A stretch of 45,912 nucleotides of DNA from Rhodococcus aetherivorans (GCF_011058165.1 NZ_JAALEG010000046.1:1-45912); one strand, 5' to 3'. Positions 23,301 to 34,037 are shown, numbered from the stretch's first letter. The notes: generated by a model from the sequence alone, not told the origin. Translations and numbers: made by a program.

Positions 23301-26300
23301 ACCCCGATTCCGTCCGGGAAGCGCTCCGGCGGACCTTGCCCAACTACATGGTTCCGTCGCATGTGATGGCGCTCGAGGCGTTGCCGGTCGCGACGTCCGG
23401 GAAGCTGGACCGGCGGGCGTTGCCGGTGCCGGTGTTCGAGGTCCGTGAGTTCCGGGCGCCGACGAATCCGGTGGAGGAGATCGTGGCGCGAGTGTTCGAG
23501 GAGACGCTGGGGGTCGAGCGTGTCGGTCTGGACGACGATTTCTTCACCCTGGGCGGGAACTCGCTGATCGCGACCCAGGTGGTGTCCCGCCTGGGGGCGG
23601 CGCTCAATACCCGGGTGCCGGTGCGGGTGATCTTCGAAGCGCCGTCGGTGGAGACGTTGGCGGCGGCCGTTGAACATCAGGCCGGAGAGGGAGGCGAGGT
23701 TCTGCTGACGCGGCGGGTGCGTCCGGAACGGATTCCGTTGTCGTTGGCGCAGCAGCGGATGTGGTTCTTCAACCAGTTCGATCCGGAATCGACGGCGTTC
23801 AACATTCCCTTCGCTCTCCGGTTGTGCGGTGATCTGGATGTCGACGCGTTGCAGGCGGCGGTGACCGACGTGGTCGACAGGCACGAAGCGCTGCGGACAT
23901 CCTTCCCGAATTCGGATTTGGGTCCGTCGCAGGTGATCCTTCCGGTGTCGGCGCTTGCAGTGGACGTGACCCCGGTTCGGGTCGATCCGAACGAGGCGCA
24001 CGCTCGGGTCTTCGACTTCGTGGCCCGTGGGTTCGACGTGGCGTGGGAAGTTCCCTTGCGCGTGAGGCTCTTCCAGCTCGGTGACCGAGAGTTCGTGCTG
24101 GCGCTGGTAGTACATCACATCTCCAGCGACGGTCGCTCCGGGGCGCCCCTGGCGCGGGACATTGTCGCCGCGTATACCGCGCGGCATGAGGGTCACGCTC
24201 CGGGCTGGGCGTCGCTTACGGTGCAGTACGCGGACTACACCCTGTGGCAGCAGGAGGTCCTCGGCAGCGAGGACGATCCGGACTCGCTGATTTCCAGGCA
24301 GTTGGGCTACTGGACGAAGGTATTGGCGGGTCTTCCCGATCTCGTCGAACTGCCGACGGACTATCCGCGCCCTCCGGTGCAGTCCGGACGTGGCGGGGCA
24401 GTGGACTTCATGCTCGGCGCCGACCTCGCCGAACGGGTGCATCGCCTTGCCCGGGAACACAACTCGACCTTCTTCATGGTTGCGCATGCAGCGTTGGCGG
24501 TGCTCCTGGCACGGTTGAGCGGTACCGACGACATCCCGATCGGCACTCAGGTCGCCGGCCGTGGTGAGGCGGCACTCGACGAGATGGTCGGCATGTTCGG
24601 GAACACGCTGGTGCTTCGGAACCGGATCGACAGCGCGGCGTCGTTCGCGGAGATTCTGGCCGACGTCCGGGAGGTCGATCTCGCAGCGTTCGGGAATGCG
24701 GACGTCCCGCTCGAACGACTGGTGGAGGTTCTCGATCCGAAACGCTCGACCGCCTACTCGGCGCTGTTCCAGGTGTTGTTGGTGGTGCACAATTACACAC
24801 ACGCGGAGGTGTCCCTGCCGGGGCTGACCATCTCTCCGCTGGAGCCGGGCGTCGTCGGCGCCAAACTCGATCTCGAACTCGACCTGGCCGAGGTGTTCGA
24901 TAAAGGGGGGCACCGACGCGATGTTTCGGCTTCGTTCACGTACGCGGTCGATCTGTTCGAAAAATCGACGGTGAGCGGGTTCGCCGAGAAGTACGTCGCG
25001 ATCCTCGACGCCGTGACCCGCGACGTGGCCGTCGCGGTCGGGGACATCGAATTGCGCAGCGCCGTCGAACGTGACGCGATGGATCGGTGGAACGAGACCA
25101 TCGTCCCGTTGGCGGACGCGACGTTGCTGTCGGCCTTCGATGCGCAGGTCGGGCGGGCACCGGATACGACGGCCGTGGTGTTCGAAGACCGGACCCTGAG
25201 CTACACGGTGTTCTCGTCACAGGTGAACCGGCTTGCGCGGTATCTGATCTCGCGGGGTATCGGGCCGGAATCCCCTGTCGGGCTGTGTATCGGCAGATCC
25301 GTGGACATGCTGGTCGGGATCTATGCCGTCCTGCAGGCGGGTGGGGCGTACGTGCCGTTGGATCCGGAGCACCCGCCGGAGCGCACGGCGTACATCCTCG
25401 GGGTCGTCGAGCCTGCCGTGGTGCTCACGACGGAGATGGACGGCAAGGCGCTGCCCGACTCGGTCGAATCGATTGCCATCGATTCGCTCGAATTGTCGGC
25501 GTGGTCGGACGGTCCAGTCGGCGACGACGAGCGCAACGGTGTTCTCCGACCGGAGAACACGGCGAACGTGATCTTCACCTCGGGCTCGACTGGCCGGCCG
25601 AAGGGAGTCGCGGTCTCGCATCGCTCGGTGGTCAACCAGATGGCGTGGATGGGTGAGCGGTACGACATCGGACCGCAGGACACGGTGCTGCAGAAGACGC
25701 CGATCACGTTCGACGCTTCCGTGTGGGAACTGTTCTTCCCGTTGCAGACCGGTGCCCGCCTGGTGATCGCGGCGCCCGGCGGCCACCGGGATCCGGCATA
25801 CCTCGTCGACGTATCCACGCGTTGGGGGGTGAGCATCCTCGAGTTCGTGCCCTCGATGCTTGCAGCGTTCATGAGCGATGCGGCGCTGACGCTGCCCGAC
25901 TCGGTGCGGTACCTGTCCGTCGGCGGGGAGGCGTTGCCGACCGAGCTGGTCGACCGGGTGCGAGCGAGGTGCGGCGCTGTGGTGGACAACACGTACGGAC
26001 CGACTGAAGCAACGGTCACCTCGACGGTGTTGCGGTGCGGCGATCACGACGGGCCGACGGTTCCGATCGGCCGTCCGATCCGCAACACCGGTGTGCTGGT
26101 TCTCGATGTGCGCCTGCATCCCGTCCCCATAGGAGTACCCGGAGAGCTGTACCTGTCGGGTGCGCAGCTCGCTCGCGGGTATTTCGGCCGAGCGGACCTG
26201 ACGGCGGAACGCTTCGTGGCCCAGCCCGGCGGGTCGCCGGGCGAGCGAATGTACCGTACCGGGGACCTCGTGCGGTGGCTGCCGGACGGGAACCTGGAGT

Positions 26301-29300
26301 ATCTCGGGCGCACCGATTTCCAGGTCAAGGTCCGTGGTCTGCGCATAGAACTCGGCGAGATCGAAGCCGCGCTGCGGACCGAGCAGACGATCGACCAGGC
26401 GGTAGTGTCCGCTCACGAGAGCGAACTCGGAACGCAGCTCGTCGGTTACGTGGTACCGGCGGCCGGCGCCGTCCTCGACCCCGATTCCGTCCGGGAAGCG
26501 CTCCGGCGGACCTTGCCCAACTACATGGTTCCGTCGCATGTGATGGCGCTCGAGGCGTTGCCGGTCGCGACGTCCGGGAAGCTGGACCGGCGGGCGTTGC
26601 CGGTGCCGGTGTTCGAGGTCCGTGAGTTCCGGGCGCCGACGAATCCGGTGGAGGAGATCGTGGCGCGAGTGTTCGAGGAGACGCTGGGGGTCGAGCGTGT
26701 CGGTCTGGACGACGATTTCTTCACCCTGGGCGGGAACTCGCTGATCGCGACCCAGGTGGTGTCCCGCCTGGGGGCGGGGCTCAATACCCGGGTGCCGGTG
26801 CGGGTGATCTTCGAAGCGCCGTCGGTGGAGACGTTGGCGGCGGCCGTCGAACTGCATGCCGGCGCGGGCCGGGTGCCGCTGGTGGCGCAGATGCGTCCGG
26901 AGCGGATTCCGTTGTCGATCGCGCAGCAGCGGATCTGGATCCTGAATCGGTTCGAGCCGGGCTCACCAATGTACAACCTTCCTGTAGCGATCCGGTTGTC
27001 CGGTGATCTGGACGTCGACGCGTTGCAGGGGGCGGTAACCGATGTGCTCACGCGGCACGAGACGTTGCGGACGGTGTATCCGGAGATCGACGGGGACGGG
27101 TGGCAGGTTGTGCACCCGGCCGCGGAGACCGGGGTCGACTTGGCGGTCGAGGCGGTACCCCCATCGGGGGTGCACTCGCGCGTGCTCGAGTTGGTTTCGT
27201 GCGGCTTCGACGTGAGCGTCGAGGTGCCGGTGCGCGTCGCGTTGCTGTCCGTCTCGGCGAACGAACACGTTCTGGTGCTGGTCGTGCACCACATCGCAGC
27301 CGACGGGTTCTCGGTGGCGCCGTTGACCAGGGACGTGATGGTCGCCTACGGCGCGCGAACCCGTGGAGAGGCGCCGTCGTGGGCACCATTGCAGGTGCAG
27401 TACGCGGACTATGCGTTGTGGCAGCGGGAGGTGCTCGGTGACGGAGACGACCCGGAGTCGGTGATCGCGGAGCAGATGAACTACTGGAGGGATCAGCTCG
27501 CAGAGTTGCCGGAACAACTGGACTTGCCGTCGGACCGGCCTCGGCCGGGGGTCGCATCGGGCCGGGGCGCAACGGTGGCGTTCGACGTGCCGGCCAAAGT
27601 GCACGCTGGGCTGGCGCGCCTGGCACGAGAACGCGGGGCGACTCTCTTCATGGTGCTGCACAGCGCGCTGGTGGTGCTTCTGGCGCGGTTGTCGGGTACC
27701 GACGACATCGCGATCGGTACGCCGGTGGCAGGCCGGGGTGAGGCAGCCCTGGACGACCTGGTCGGGATGTTCGTCAACACACTGGTGCTACGGACACGAA
27801 TGGATCCCGCCGCTGCATACACCGCGTTGCTTGCCGACACGCGGGAGACGGACCTGTCGGCGTTCGCGCACGCGGATGTGCCCTTCGAGCGGTTGGTAGA
27901 GGAACTCAACCCGGTCCGCTCGCAAGGGCGGCATCCCCTCTTCCAGGTGATGCTGACCTTCCAGAATCTCGAACGGGTACTGTTCGAGATTCCTGGCCTC
28001 GTAATAGCCGGCTACGATACTGACTGGACGACGGCCAGATACGACCTGCACCTGACCGTGTCCGAGGCCTTCGGCGAGGACGGGGAGCCCGGCGGGATCA
28101 CCGCGGCGTTCGCATACGCGACGGATCTGTTCGACCAGACGACCGTGCAGACATTCGCACAACGATTCGTACGCATCCTCGAGTCGGTGGTGGGCCACCC
28201 TGACGTTCGTCAAGGAGATATCGACATCCTTGTGCCCGATGAACGGATCCGGGTGCTCGAGCATTGGAACGCACCGCTGGCAACGCTGTCTACGGCGGCC
28301 GGCGCGACGCTCGTGGACCTGTTCGAGGCGCAGGTGACGGCCACCCCGGACGCCGTAGCGGTGGAATCCGCGGACGAGACCCTGACATATGCAGAGTTCG
28401 ACGCGCGGGTCAACCGCCTCGCCCGGTACCTCACAACGATTGGAGTGGGACCGGAAAAGCTTGTCGGCCTTGCTATCCGTCGAAGCATTCACCTGATGAT
28501 CGCCATGTACGCCGTCGTCAAGGCTGGGGGAGCCTATGTGCCGATCGATCCTGACCATCCTGCGGAGCGGACGCACTATGTACTCGACTCCGCCGATCCT
28601 GTGGTAATACTGTCCACGACGCGGGAGCAATTCGGCGCCGCAGGAGGCCGATCCGTTCTGACTGTCGACGACCTCGACATGTCGGGGCTCTCCGGCGAGC
28701 CCATCCACACAGCCGAGCGGGCAGCACCTTTGCGTCCGGACCAGACGGCATATGTCATCTACACCTCCGGGTCGACGGGCCGACCCAAGGGCGTAGCGAT
28801 CCCGCACGCCGCAGTGGTGAATCAGTTGCGTTGGCGTCAGGACGATTACGCGTTGACGGCGACGGATGCGCTTCTGCAGAAGACGCCGTTCACCTTCGAC
28901 GCTTCGGTCCGGGAGTATTGGTGGCCGCTCGCATTCGGGGCTCGACTGGTGATCGCGTCACACGACGGGCACCGGGACGCGTACTACCTGGCGGAGATGA
29001 TCGCCCGGCACCGGATCACGGTGATGCACTTCGTGCCGTCGATGCTGTCGGTGTTCACCTCGTCGGCGCGTCCGCACGAGGTCGAGTCCCTCCGTCTTGT
29101 GTTGTGTGGTGGGGAGTCGCTCACCTCGAATGAGATCGAGAATCTGCGGGCGGTCAGCCGAGCCGAGGTTCGCAACGAATACGGGCCGACGGAGGCCACG
29201 GTGACCGCCACTCGGAGCAGGGCGCTGGAGACAGGCACCACGGCGGTGCCCATCGGTCGTGCGGTGCCGAACATGAAGGTGTACGTGCTGGATTCTGGTC

Positions 29301-30847
29301 TGCACCCGGTTCCGGTGGGTGTCGCCGGTGAGCTGTACCTGTCGGGTGTTCAGCTTGCCCGCGGATACGTCGGACGGGGCGATCTGACGGCCGATCGATT
29401 CGTGGCGAATCCGTTCGATGCCGGCTCCGGAAGCAGGATGTATCGCACTGGCGATCTGGTGCGGTGGACCGCGGACGGCGAGCTCGAATACGTCGGTCGT
29501 TCGGACTTCCAGGTCAAGCTACGCGGTCAGCGCATCGAACTCGGCGAGATCGAGGCCGCGCTGCGTGTGGACGAGTCGGTCGCTCGGAGCGCCGTGGTCC
29601 TTCGCGACGACGGCGCCGGGCAACGCCTGGTGGCATATGTCGTGGCGAGAAGTGGACGAGACGTGGATACCGATGCCCTCCTCGAATGCGTGCGCGAGGT
29701 GCTGCCGTCGTACATGGTGCCGTCGACGGTGGCAGTGCTGCCGGAGTTCCCGCTGACTGTCAACGGCAAGCTCGATCGCAAGGCATTGCCCGATCCTCAC
29801 GTCGATATGCTCCCGTCGCGCGAGCCGACGACACCGACCGAACAGGCGGTGGTTGCCGCGTTCGCTGACATCCTCGGGATCGAAGATGTCGGTGCCGACG
29901 CCGACTTCTTCGAACTCGGTGGGAACTCGCTGGTGGCCCTGCGCGTCATCGGCCGGCTACAGGACGAACTCGGTGTGAAGGTGCCCCTTCAGTGGCTATA
30001 TTCCGAACCTACCCCCGCATCCATCGCCTCTCGGTTGGACGAGGAGGTACAGACCTCGGACGAGATCGGGCTCGAAGTCGTACTGCCCATACGGGACAAG
30101 GGCACAAAGAAACCCCTGTTCTGTGTGCATCCGATCATCGGACTGTCGTGGTGCTATGCCGGCCTGGCGCAGCATCTGGACCCGGAACGCCCGATATACG
30201 GATTGCAGACTCCGGCCGCACTGGAGGACGATTACTCTCCACTCTCGATCAGTGAGATCGCCGAGCGTTACATCCGCGAGATCCGTGCGATCCAGCCTTT
30301 CGGGCCGTACCACCTGCTCGGCTGGTCTCTGGGCGGTGTGATCAGCCATGAAATTGCGGTTCGCCTCGAGGAAGACGGGGAACGCGTGGCCGTGCTGGTG
30401 ATGATGGACAGCTACAACCTCGACGAGGCATCGAGTGCCCTCGACGAAGGGGAAGCGATTCCGGTTCAGGATCTCCTTGGCGGATTGGGCATCGACGGCG
30501 CTGTCGCCGCCGATCGGACTGTATCCGACAAGGATGGTCTGATCGCGATCGTTGCTGACGCTCTGGGCGTTTCGAAAGACGTGGTCGGACCAATCCTGCA
30601 CCGGCTGACTGCGAATGGGGAACACGATCGTGCGCTGTCCGTGGCCCACCAGCCCGGCGTCTTCGGCGGCGACGTCGTCTTCTTCGTTGCGCAGCAGGGC
30701 GCGCCCGACGACGACCAGCCGCTGGAGGGATGGCGGTCGCACGTTCGCGGCACGATCCGGTCGCAGTTTGTGGAGTGCACGCACTGGCAGATGGTGTCCC
30801 CCCAGGTGCTCGAGCTGGTCGGATCGGTGCTCCGCGACCGCCTCTGA
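19913..30847 (+). CDS. non-ribosomal peptide synthetase, rest of module 3 to thioesterase (3' part)
   Basis: This frame continues the synthetase and has no credible start of its own at this point; the boundary given is where homology resumes. It holds the end of A3, PCP3 (IGGNSLSAT near 20396), then three LCL-type modules: C4 (HHISGDG), A4, PCP4; C5 (HHISSDGRS), A5, PCP5; C6 (HHIAADG near 27289), A6, PCP6 (LGGNSLVAL near 29915). A type I thioesterase closes it (about 30110-30840), with GWSLGG holding the nucleophile serine, an acidic residue in VMMDSY and a histidine in CTHWQM; it would release a linear or cyclic product. Pocket residues by hand: A4 DAFIVGSIIK, A5 DAWESGTVTK (identical to A2), A6 DARHLGEVTK. 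The end of A4 through PCP4 and of A5 through PCP5 are nearly identical at the DNA level. Joined with the 5' part, the synthetase would be about 7100 residues. Confidence 0.88.
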   Translation, partial: DGDAAYRTGDLVRWTKPGLLEYLGRTDFQVKVRGHRVEPGEVDAVLASHPSVDTSVTVGHSDTGTVVSYVLPAPDSTVEPAALAAYAGQLLPAYMVPSAITVIDTLPLTRAGKIDTAALPAPAFLGHEYVVPRTASEWLVAQAYSDVIGLERVGAEDDFFAIGGNSLSATRVVARLNAELGTALGVRELFEAPTVATLAARVDGADRRENRPALVAGSRPERIPLSLAQQRMWFLNQFDPDSAAYNIPLAVRLTGALDVEALQVAVGDVLERHEVLRTVFPATDDGPYQRILPVGRVHIDLRPRVVEDAGGVHDALVDLLMCGFDVSQEVPLRGALFRLGPDEYMLALVVHHISGDGFSTVPLARDVLAAYSARRDRAAPQWETLPVQFADYALWQRTVLGEENDPASILARQLSYWVRKLADAPALLELPTDRPRPVQASNRGAHLDYAIGPELTARLQDLARDHGATLFMVLHAALSVLLARSSGSTDISVGCPIAGRGEQVLDDLIGMFVNTLVLRTEVDLAQPFTDLLASVRATDLAAFGHADVPFERVVEAVDPPRSQAYSPLFQVVLSLQNLGVGQLELPDLQVEAIDPGVDVAKFDLELTVREECGSLAVNLTYATDLFDASTANDFGERWVRVLESVVSDPSIPIGDIDPMDPAERDRTLAVAAPTPVLVPVRTLPEILVSGVVRNSAGVALSCGQVQLTYRELDARSNQLARMLINRGVGPEKFVAVAFPRSVASVVALWAIAKTGGAFVPIDPKLPVERIEYMATDAGTILGLTSAETTPLPDATTWLALDSQAVQEECEKHSSEPISDDERAARIRLSNTAYMIYTSGSTGTPKGVVVTHRGLAAFSADARRELGLSPASRVLRFSSASFDASVFETIAAFGAGATMVIAPPDIVGGTELRDVLRAERVTHIITAPAALGTVGTEGVSDLQAVVVGGDVCPPELVAEFGPVCRFFNSYGPTETTIIITITEALLPGDPVTIGSPIEGAGAVVLDARLHPVPVGVIGELYLSGAGTARGYHARSALTAERFVAHPFAGPGERMYRTGDLVRWTRDGELEFVGRRDAQVKVRGLRIELGEIETALSGCEGVAQAAVVLHHVPRVGDQIVGYVVPTAGAVLDPDSVREALRRTLPNYMVPSHVMALEALPVATSGKLDRRALPVPVFEVREFRAPTNPVEEIVARVFEETLGVERVGLDDDFFTLGGNSLIATQVVSRLGAALNTRVPVRVIFEAPSVETLAAAVEHQAGEGGEVLLTRRVRPERIPLSLAQQRMWFFNQFDPESTAFNIPFALRLCGDLDVDALQAAVTDVVDRHEALRTSFPNSDLGPSQVILPVSALAVDVTPVRVDPNEAHARVFDFVARGFDVAWEVPLRVRLFQLGDREFVLALVVHHISSDGRSGAPLARDIVAAYTARHEGHAPGWASLTVQYADYTLWQQEVLGSEDDPDSLISRQLGYWTKVLAGLPDLVELPTDYPRPPVQSGRGGAVDFMLGADLAERVHRLAREHNSTFFMVAHAALAVLLARLSGTDDIPIGTQVAGRGEAALDEMVGMFGNTLVLRNRIDSAASFAEILADVREVDLAAFGNADVPLERLVEVLDPKRSTAYSALFQVLLVVHNYTHAEVSLPGLTISPLEPGVVGAKLDLELDLAEVFDKGGHRRDVSASFTYAVDLFEKSTVSGFAEKYVAILDAVTRDVAVAVGDIELRSAVERDAMDRWNETIVPLADATLLSAFDAQVGRAPDTTAVVFEDRTLSYTVFSSQVNRLARYLISRGIGPESPVGLCIGRSVDMLVGIYAVLQAGGAYVPLDPEHPPERTAYILGVVEPAVVLTTEMDGKALPDSVESIAIDSLELSAWSDGPVGDDERNGVLRPENTANVIFTSGSTGRPKGVAVSHRSVVNQMAWMGERYDIGPQDTVLQKTPITFDASVWELFFPLQTGARLVIAAPGGHRDPAYLVDVSTRWGVSILEFVPSMLAAFMSDAALTLPDSVRYLSVGGEALPTELVDRVRARCGAVVDNTYGPTEATVTSTVLRCGDHDGPTVPIGRPIRNTGVLVLDVRLHPVPIGVPGELYLSGAQLARGYFGRADLTAERFVAQPGGSPGERMYRTGDLVRWLPDGNLEYLGRTDFQVKVRGLRIELGEIEAALRTEQTIDQAVVSAHESELGTQLVGYVVPAAGAVLDPDSVREALRRTLPNYMVPSHVMALEALPVATSGKLDRRALPVPVFEVREFRAPTNPVEEIVARVFEETLGVERVGLDDDFFTLGGNSLIATQVVSRLGAGLNTRVPVRVIFEAPSVETLAAAVELHAGAGRVPLVAQMRPERIPLSIAQQRIWILNRFEPGSPMYNLPVAIRLSGDLDVDALQGAVTDVLTRHETLRTVYPEIDGDGWQVVHPAAETGVDLAVEAVPPSGVHSRVLELVSCGFDVSVEVPVRVALLSVSANEHVLVLVVHHIAADGFSVAPLTRDVMVAYGARTRGEAPSWAPLQVQYADYALWQREVLGDGDDPESVIAEQMNYWRDQLAELPEQLDLPSDRPRPGVASGRGATVAFDVPAKVHAGLARLARERGATLFMVLHSALVVLLARLSGTDDIAIGTPVAGRGEAALDDLVGMFVNTLVLRTRMDPAAAYTALLADTRETDLSAFAHADVPFERLVEELNPVRSQGRHPLFQVMLTFQNLERVLFEIPGLVIAGYDTDWTTARYDLHLTVSEAFGEDGEPGGITAAFAYATDLFDQTTVQTFAQRFVRILESVVGHPDVRQGDIDILVPDERIRVLEHWNAPLATLSTAAGATLVDLFEAQVTATPDAVAVESADETLTYAEFDARVNRLARYLTTIGVGPEKLVGLAIRRSIHLMIAMYAVVKAGGAYVPIDPDHPAERTHYVLDSADPVVILSTTREQFGAAGGRSVLTVDDLDMSGLSGEPIHTAERAAPLRPDQTAYVIYTSGSTGRPKGVAIPHAAVVNQLRWRQDDYALTATDALLQKTPFTFDASVREYWWPLAFGARLVIASHDGHRDAYYLAEMIARHRITVMHFVPSMLSVFTSSARPHEVESLRLVLCGGESLTSNEIENLRAVSRAEVRNEYGPTEATVTATRSRALETGTTAVPIGRAVPNMKVYVLDSGLHPVPVGVAGELYLSGVQLARGYVGRGDLTADRFVANPFDAGSGSRMYRTGDLVRWTADGELEYVGRSDFQVKLRGQRIELGEIEAALRVDESVARSAVVLRDDGAGQRLVAYVVARSGRDVDTDALLECVREVLPSYMVPSTVAVLPEFPLTVNGKLDRKALPDPHVDMLPSREPTTPTEQAVVAAFADILGIEDVGADADFFELGGNSLVALRVIGRLQDELGVKVPLQWLYSEPTPASIASRLDEEVQTSDEIGLEVVLPIRDKGTKKPLFCVHPIIGLSWCYAGLAQHLDPERPIYGLQTPAALEDDYSPLSISEIAERYIREIRAIQPFGPYHLLGWSLGGVISHEIAVRLEEDGERVAVLVMMDSYNLDEASSALDEGEAIPVQDLLGGLGIDGAVAADRTVSDKDGLIAIVADALGVSKDVVGPILHRLTANGEHDRALSVAHQPGVFGGDVVFFVAQQGAPDDDQPLEGWRSHVRGTIRSQFVECTHWQMVSPQVLELVGSVLRDRL
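23284..23670 (+). repeat. 387-bp intragenic repeat, copy 1 (end of A4 to PCP4)
   Basis: This segment covers the C-terminal subdomain of A4 and almost all of PCP4. It matches 26461-26847 at 386 of 387 bases; the one difference changes GAALN to GAGLN. The offset is 3177 bp, a multiple of three. Flanking sequence diverges sharply on both sides. Confidence 0.95.
26461..26847 (+). repeat. 387-bp intragenic repeat, copy 2 (end of A5 to PCP5)
   Basis: Second copy of the near-identical segment, spanning the C-terminal subdomain of A5 and PCP5. The upstream cores of A4 and A5 are clearly different, so the identity is best explained by recent gene conversion or unequal recombination rather than whole-module duplication. 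Confidence 0.95.
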
Positions 30848-30872
30848 CACGGCGGGATCCGCGTTACGGTCC

Positions 30873-30908
30873 CGAGCATCGGCACACCGCTCGGTGTGCC
30901 GATGCTCG
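30873..30908. terminator. bidirectional terminator between NRPS and dioxygenase
   Basis: A perfect 16-bp stem (30873-30888 with 30893-30908) with a GCTC loop lies between the converging NRPS and dioxygenase genes. TTCTCTC follows on the plus strand. It can serve both transcripts. Confidence 0.85.
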
Positions 30909-30948
30909 TTCTCTCAGAAGGGTTTCCGGTCGGTGACTGGAAGTCCGG

Positions 30949-31890
30949 TCATGCCGACATGGCCACGAGCACCCGTCGCTCGCCCGTGTACGGACGTCGG
31001 GCATGAGCTGCCAACACGTTGTCCACGAGAGCGAGATTGCTGGTTTCCCAGTCGATGTCGTAGGCCTGCTTCCAGCCCATCTCCCGGACGTGCAGGACGT
31101 ACTCGGCAGGTATGGGGGAACCGTCGCGGAATGTCACGGATTGGGGCAGATCTGCTTCGGTGAACATCTGCGTCATAATCGTACGCACGTCCTCGGGAAG
31201 CCCGGCGGGATGCCATTGGTCGACCTGGTTGAACCACACCTCTTCCCCGGTGACCGGATGGTGTGTCGTTGCAGCCCGCTCCTGGGTAACGCGCAGGCCT
31301 GTGGAGGTCCACGTCCAACTCGACCTCCCCTCGGCGAGAAACGCTTCGACCTCGTCGCGGTTGTCCGTTTCGAACGTCTGCTGCCAGCTCTTGCCCAATC
31401 CGCGCCCGCCGTGCAGATTCTGGGCGTACCGGAGCCCACCGGCGAACGCGTCCCGCACTTCCGGGTCGATCAGTTGGAGCCAGTTCGCGGCATCCGCTAG
31501 GGGCGTGGCTCCCCCCGTTTCGGCGGGCTGCTCGCAGTAGAAGAGCAGTCGGGAGGGCCAGGCGGACGCATAGCTCAATTCGTTGTGCATGGAGATCGAT
31601 TGGTCGGCTGGATACTCGGTGGAGGTGTAGATGTTTCCACCGAGATTCGACCGTGGCGTGTTCCCGTGCGTGTAGGCGGCACGATTCGGCAGGAAGAGGT
31701 CGATCGCGCCGTCGAGTGTGTCCCGAGTGATGTCGAATCCCTTGAAGAGCAACGCCCGGTGCTCTGTGAGCAGACCGTCCACGTCCAGCCCGTTGCCGAT
31801 CAGGTCGCTCAAGCCCTGGGGGGTGGGAGCAACGTCGTATGCGGTGGGGAGAACGACGAGTGGCTGCCATTGTTCGCCTTCGGTCATCAT
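30949..31890 (-). CDS. TauD/SyrP/AsnO-like Fe(II)/2-oxoglutarate dioxygenase
   Basis: A 313-residue non-haem iron oxygenase of the TauD/TfdA superfamily. The iron facial triad reads H102-N-E104 (MHNELSY) with the distal H296 in HARRPYTGERR, whose arginines should bind 2-oxoglutarate. An HxE in place of HxD is typical of the AsnO/VioC/SyrP group that hydroxylates amino acids, free or bound to a carrier protein, for non-ribosomal peptides. Its position next to the NRPS supports a tailoring role on a residue or precursor; which residue is unknown. Two consecutive ATG codons occur; the second (31887) sits 6 nt from GAGGA and is the better-spaced start. It is convergent with the NRPS and 94 bp downstream of the lipase gene, with only a weak 6-bp hairpin between them, so the two may form an operon. 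Confidence 0.88.
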   Translation of the reverse strand: MMTEGEQWQPLVVLPTAYDVAPTPQGLSDLIGNGLDVDGLLTEHRALLFKGFDITRDTLDGAIDLFLPNRAAYTHGNTPRSNLGGNIYTSTEYPADQSISMHNELSYASAWPSRLLFYCEQPAETGGATPLADAANWLQLIDPEVRDAFAGGLRYAQNLHGGRGLGKSWQQTFETDNRDEVEAFLAEGRSSWTWTSTGLRVTQERAATTHHPVTGEEVWFNQVDQWHPAGLPEDVRTIMTQMFTEADLPQSVTFRDGSPIPAEYVLHVREMGWKQAYDIDWETSNLALVDNVLAAHARRPYTGERRVLVAMSA

Positions 31891-31984
31891 TGATCCTCGC
31901 TGATCGTCGGTGGTGCTTCGGAAATCATTGACGACCTGGCTGAATCGGCCAGGCGCGTTGGGGGTGCAGTTGTAGGCGGGTCGA

Positions 31985-32893
31985 CTACTGGCACCCGGTC
32001 GGAGGGGAGCGCGTCGCGTCGAGTTCCGCGAGAACCAGCGACGCGGTGAGCCGATCGGCCAGCATCTCCAGATGTGAGGTAAGAGCGGGCCGGCAGATGT
32101 CCTGCAGGACTATGTTGGTGACGTTCGGCCCCTCGGCGCGGCCATTGGTGTACGGGACGACGACGTCATCGTGGGTGGTGAGCACGTTCGTGTAGCGCAC
32201 CCCCTCCGCGAACGGGCCATCTTCGTTGAAGGTCCGGAGGAAGCTCGAACCGGGGCGCATTTCCTGGCAGGCGGGACAAGCCGCTTCGAACGCGGGGCGC
32301 GCGGATCCGGACTCGGCGATCTCCTGGGGAAGGTCGAGAGTCGGGAAGACATCGGCGCCCTGCCACAGTGGAGCGAGACCGACCACCTGATCGACCTTGG
32401 TGGCACCGCCGACGTGCCGAACCCAGTAGGCCGATACGAGCGTGCCTTGCGAGTGTCCGAGCAGATCGACTTTCCCGGCACCGGTTTCGGCGAGAACGTG
32501 GTCCACGAAATCGGACAGCTCCTGCGCGCTGCGTGCGATCGGTCCCAGTCCGCCGACCGCCGAGACCGGCCACGGCGCGGCCGGTGCGCCGAAGGTGAGT
32601 GCGAACACGCAATAGCCCTCGTTTGCCAGCAGCGGGGCGAACGTCTGCCAGGCGATCTGCCTATTTCCACTGCTGTTGTGCACGAGCACCACTGGTTCGG
32701 GACGGGTCTTGCTCGGACGGCAGGTCCAGTCGTTGGAGCCAGGGGCGGATCCCCCGGGGTTCGCCAGTTCGACGATCGAGGGGTCCGGAAGGTCGTACGG
32801 CACGGGCAGGGCAACCGGCGCTGCACCGGCGGGGGCGGGCAGAAGCACGCCGAGTGCCGCCGCGGTCAGCAGGGCAGCGAGCCGAACAGTCAT
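31985..32893 (-). CDS. secreted triacylglycerol lipase/esterase (class 2 type)
   Basis: A 302-residue alpha/beta-hydrolase with a signal peptide (hydrophobic core, cleavage near PAGA|AP at about 25). The nucleophile is S148 in GHSQG, preceded by LVHNSSGNRQIAW as the oxyanion region. An aspartate in THDDVVVPY and a histidine in TSHLEML complete a plausible triad. Several cysteines (WTC, ACPAC, DIC, GC) suggest disulfides in an exported enzyme. It resembles bacterial class 2 lipases and would hydrolyse acylglycerols or other esters outside the cell. The ATG at 32893 has AGGA 7 nt upstream; a GTG two codons earlier is possible. It diverges from mycolyltransferase copy 2, sharing a 78-bp intergenic region, and precedes the dioxygenase on the same strand. 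Whether it acts on the NRPS product is not known. Confidence 0.88.
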   Translation of the reverse strand: MTVRLAALLTAAALGVLLPAPAGAAPVALPVPYDLPDPSIVELANPGGSAPGSNDWTCRPSKTRPEPVVLVHNSSGNRQIAWQTFAPLLANEGYCVFALTFGAPAAPWPVSAVGGLGPIARSAQELSDFVDHVLAETGAGKVDLLGHSQGTLVSAYWVRHVGGATKVDQVVGLAPLWQGADVFPTLDLPQEIAESGSARPAFEAACPACQEMRPGSSFLRTFNEDGPFAEGVRYTNVLTTHDDVVVPYTNGRAEGPNVTNIVLQDICRPALTSHLEMLADRLTASLVLAELDATRSPPTGCQ

Positions 32894-32971
32894 CAACACA
32901 TCCTAGAAGCAGGGGTAGGTCAGCGAAACTCGAACGATAGGATGCAGAAGTCGATTCGAGATGGGGTGGAT
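32894..32971. promoter_or_regulatory. divergent promoter region, lipase and mycolyltransferase 2
   Basis: The 78 bp between the two divergent start codons must contain both promoters. It includes the ribosome-binding sites AGGA (minus) and GGGG (plus). A shared operator is possible, but no clear palindrome was found. Confidence 0.35.
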
Positions 32972-34006
32972 ATGCGGCGCTTCGAGGTCCTCACTGCGGC
33001 GGCCATTTTGTCGGCCTCCGCGTTCGGGTGGACGGCGTCGCCGGTCGGGGCGGCACCCGGCCTTCCCGCCCCGACCGACCTCCCGGTCTCGGCGCAACCC
33101 TTCGGCCTCGCTCGCATCGTGAGCACGACTGCTGTTGCCGATCGTCAGTTCAATGTGGTCGTGCATTCGCCCGCCATGGGCAAGGACATCACCCTGCGGG
33201 TCATCCGGCCCGCCGACCCCTCGGTGCCGCGACCGACGTTGTACCTGCTCAGCGGGGTCGACGGTGCTTCCGACGCGCGCAGTTGGACAACGGAAACGGA
33301 TGCAGTGGAGTTCTTCTCCGACAAGAACGCGAACGTCGTCATCCCCTACGGCGGGGCCTCGAGCTACTACACGGACTGGATAAGCGACGACCCGAATCTG
33401 GGCCGCAACAAATGGACCACGTTTCTCACCCGTGAGCTGCCGTCGCTCGTCGATGCCGAGTTCGGTTCGACGGGGCGGCACGGTCTCATCGGGTTTTCCA
33501 TGTCCGGTACGTCGTCTCTGAACCTGGCGATCGCGGCACCCGGTCTCTACGAGGCGGTTGCGAGCTTCAGTGGATGCGCCATCACCAGCGACCCGATCGG
33601 ACGTGCCTTCGTCGCGGCGACAGTGGTCAACTTCTTCGGGAATCCGTTGAACATGTGGGGTCCGTTGGACGATCCGACGTGGATCGCCAACGATCCCTAC
33701 GTCAATGCCGAGCGGTTGCGCGGCACGAAGCTGTATCTCTCCAACGGAAGTGGCCTGCCGGGCCGCCACGACGCCCTCGAATCCCCATGGATCGAAGACG
33801 AGGGCGAACTCGTCAACGTCGTGGTGGAGGGCGGTCTCATCGAGGCTGCGACGAACGAGTGCACGCGCAGGATGGCCGGCCGGTTGGACGAACTCGGCAT
33901 CCCGGCGACCGTCAATCTCCGTTCCACCGGAACCCACAGTTGGGGGTACTGGCAAGACGAGCTGCACGCGTCGTGGCCGATGTTCGCGGACGCTCTGGGA
34001 GCATAG
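32972..34006 (+). CDS. antigen-85-family mycolyltransferase (copy 2)
   Basis: A 344-residue secreted mycolyltransferase, paralogous to the one at 8407-9450. The signal peptide ends near VGA|AP (about residue 28). The nucleophile is S176 in GFSMSGTS, and H322 lies in [17 protein letters not shown]; the SSYYTDW and [11 protein letters not shown] blocks are shared with copy 1. Long identical stretches such as [15 protein letters not shown] show a common origin, but many differences show an old duplication. The ATG at 32972 has GGGG 5 nt upstream; an ATG ten codons earlier would place charged residues before the signal peptide. A strong terminator follows. Both copies lack the extra C-terminal repeats of some corynebacterial mycolyltransferases. 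Acceptor specificity cannot be read from the sequence. Confidence 0.92.
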   Translation: MRRFEVLTAAAILSASAFGWTASPVGAAPGLPAPTDLPVSAQPFGLARIVSTTAVADRQFNVVVHSPAMGKDITLRVIRPADPSVPRPTLYLLSGVDGASDARSWTTETDAVEFFSDKNANVVIPYGGASSYYTDWISDDPNLGRNKWTTFLTRELPSLVDAEFGSTGRHGLIGFSMSGTSSLNLAIAAPGLYEAVASFSGCAITSDPIGRAFVAATVVNFFGNPLNMWGPLDDPTWIANDPYVNAERLRGTKLYLSNGSGLPGRHDALESPWIEDEGELVNVVVEGGLIEAATNECTRRMAGRLDELGIPATVNLRSTGTHSWGYWQDELHASWPMFADALGA

Positions 34007-34037
34007 GCGTGGTGGCCTTCGGCGCCCTCCCGGGCAC

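Noticed and set aside
22523..24913. Long minus-strand open frame antisense to NRPS modules
   Set aside because: A shadow of the high-GC3 NRPS frame, with His/Arg/Gln-rich composition and no start signal.
9552..30847. Assigning the cluster as a siderophore such as heterobactin or rhodochelin
   Set aside because: No catechol or hydroxamate biosynthesis genes, transporter or strong iron box were found, and the module order does not clearly match those systems.
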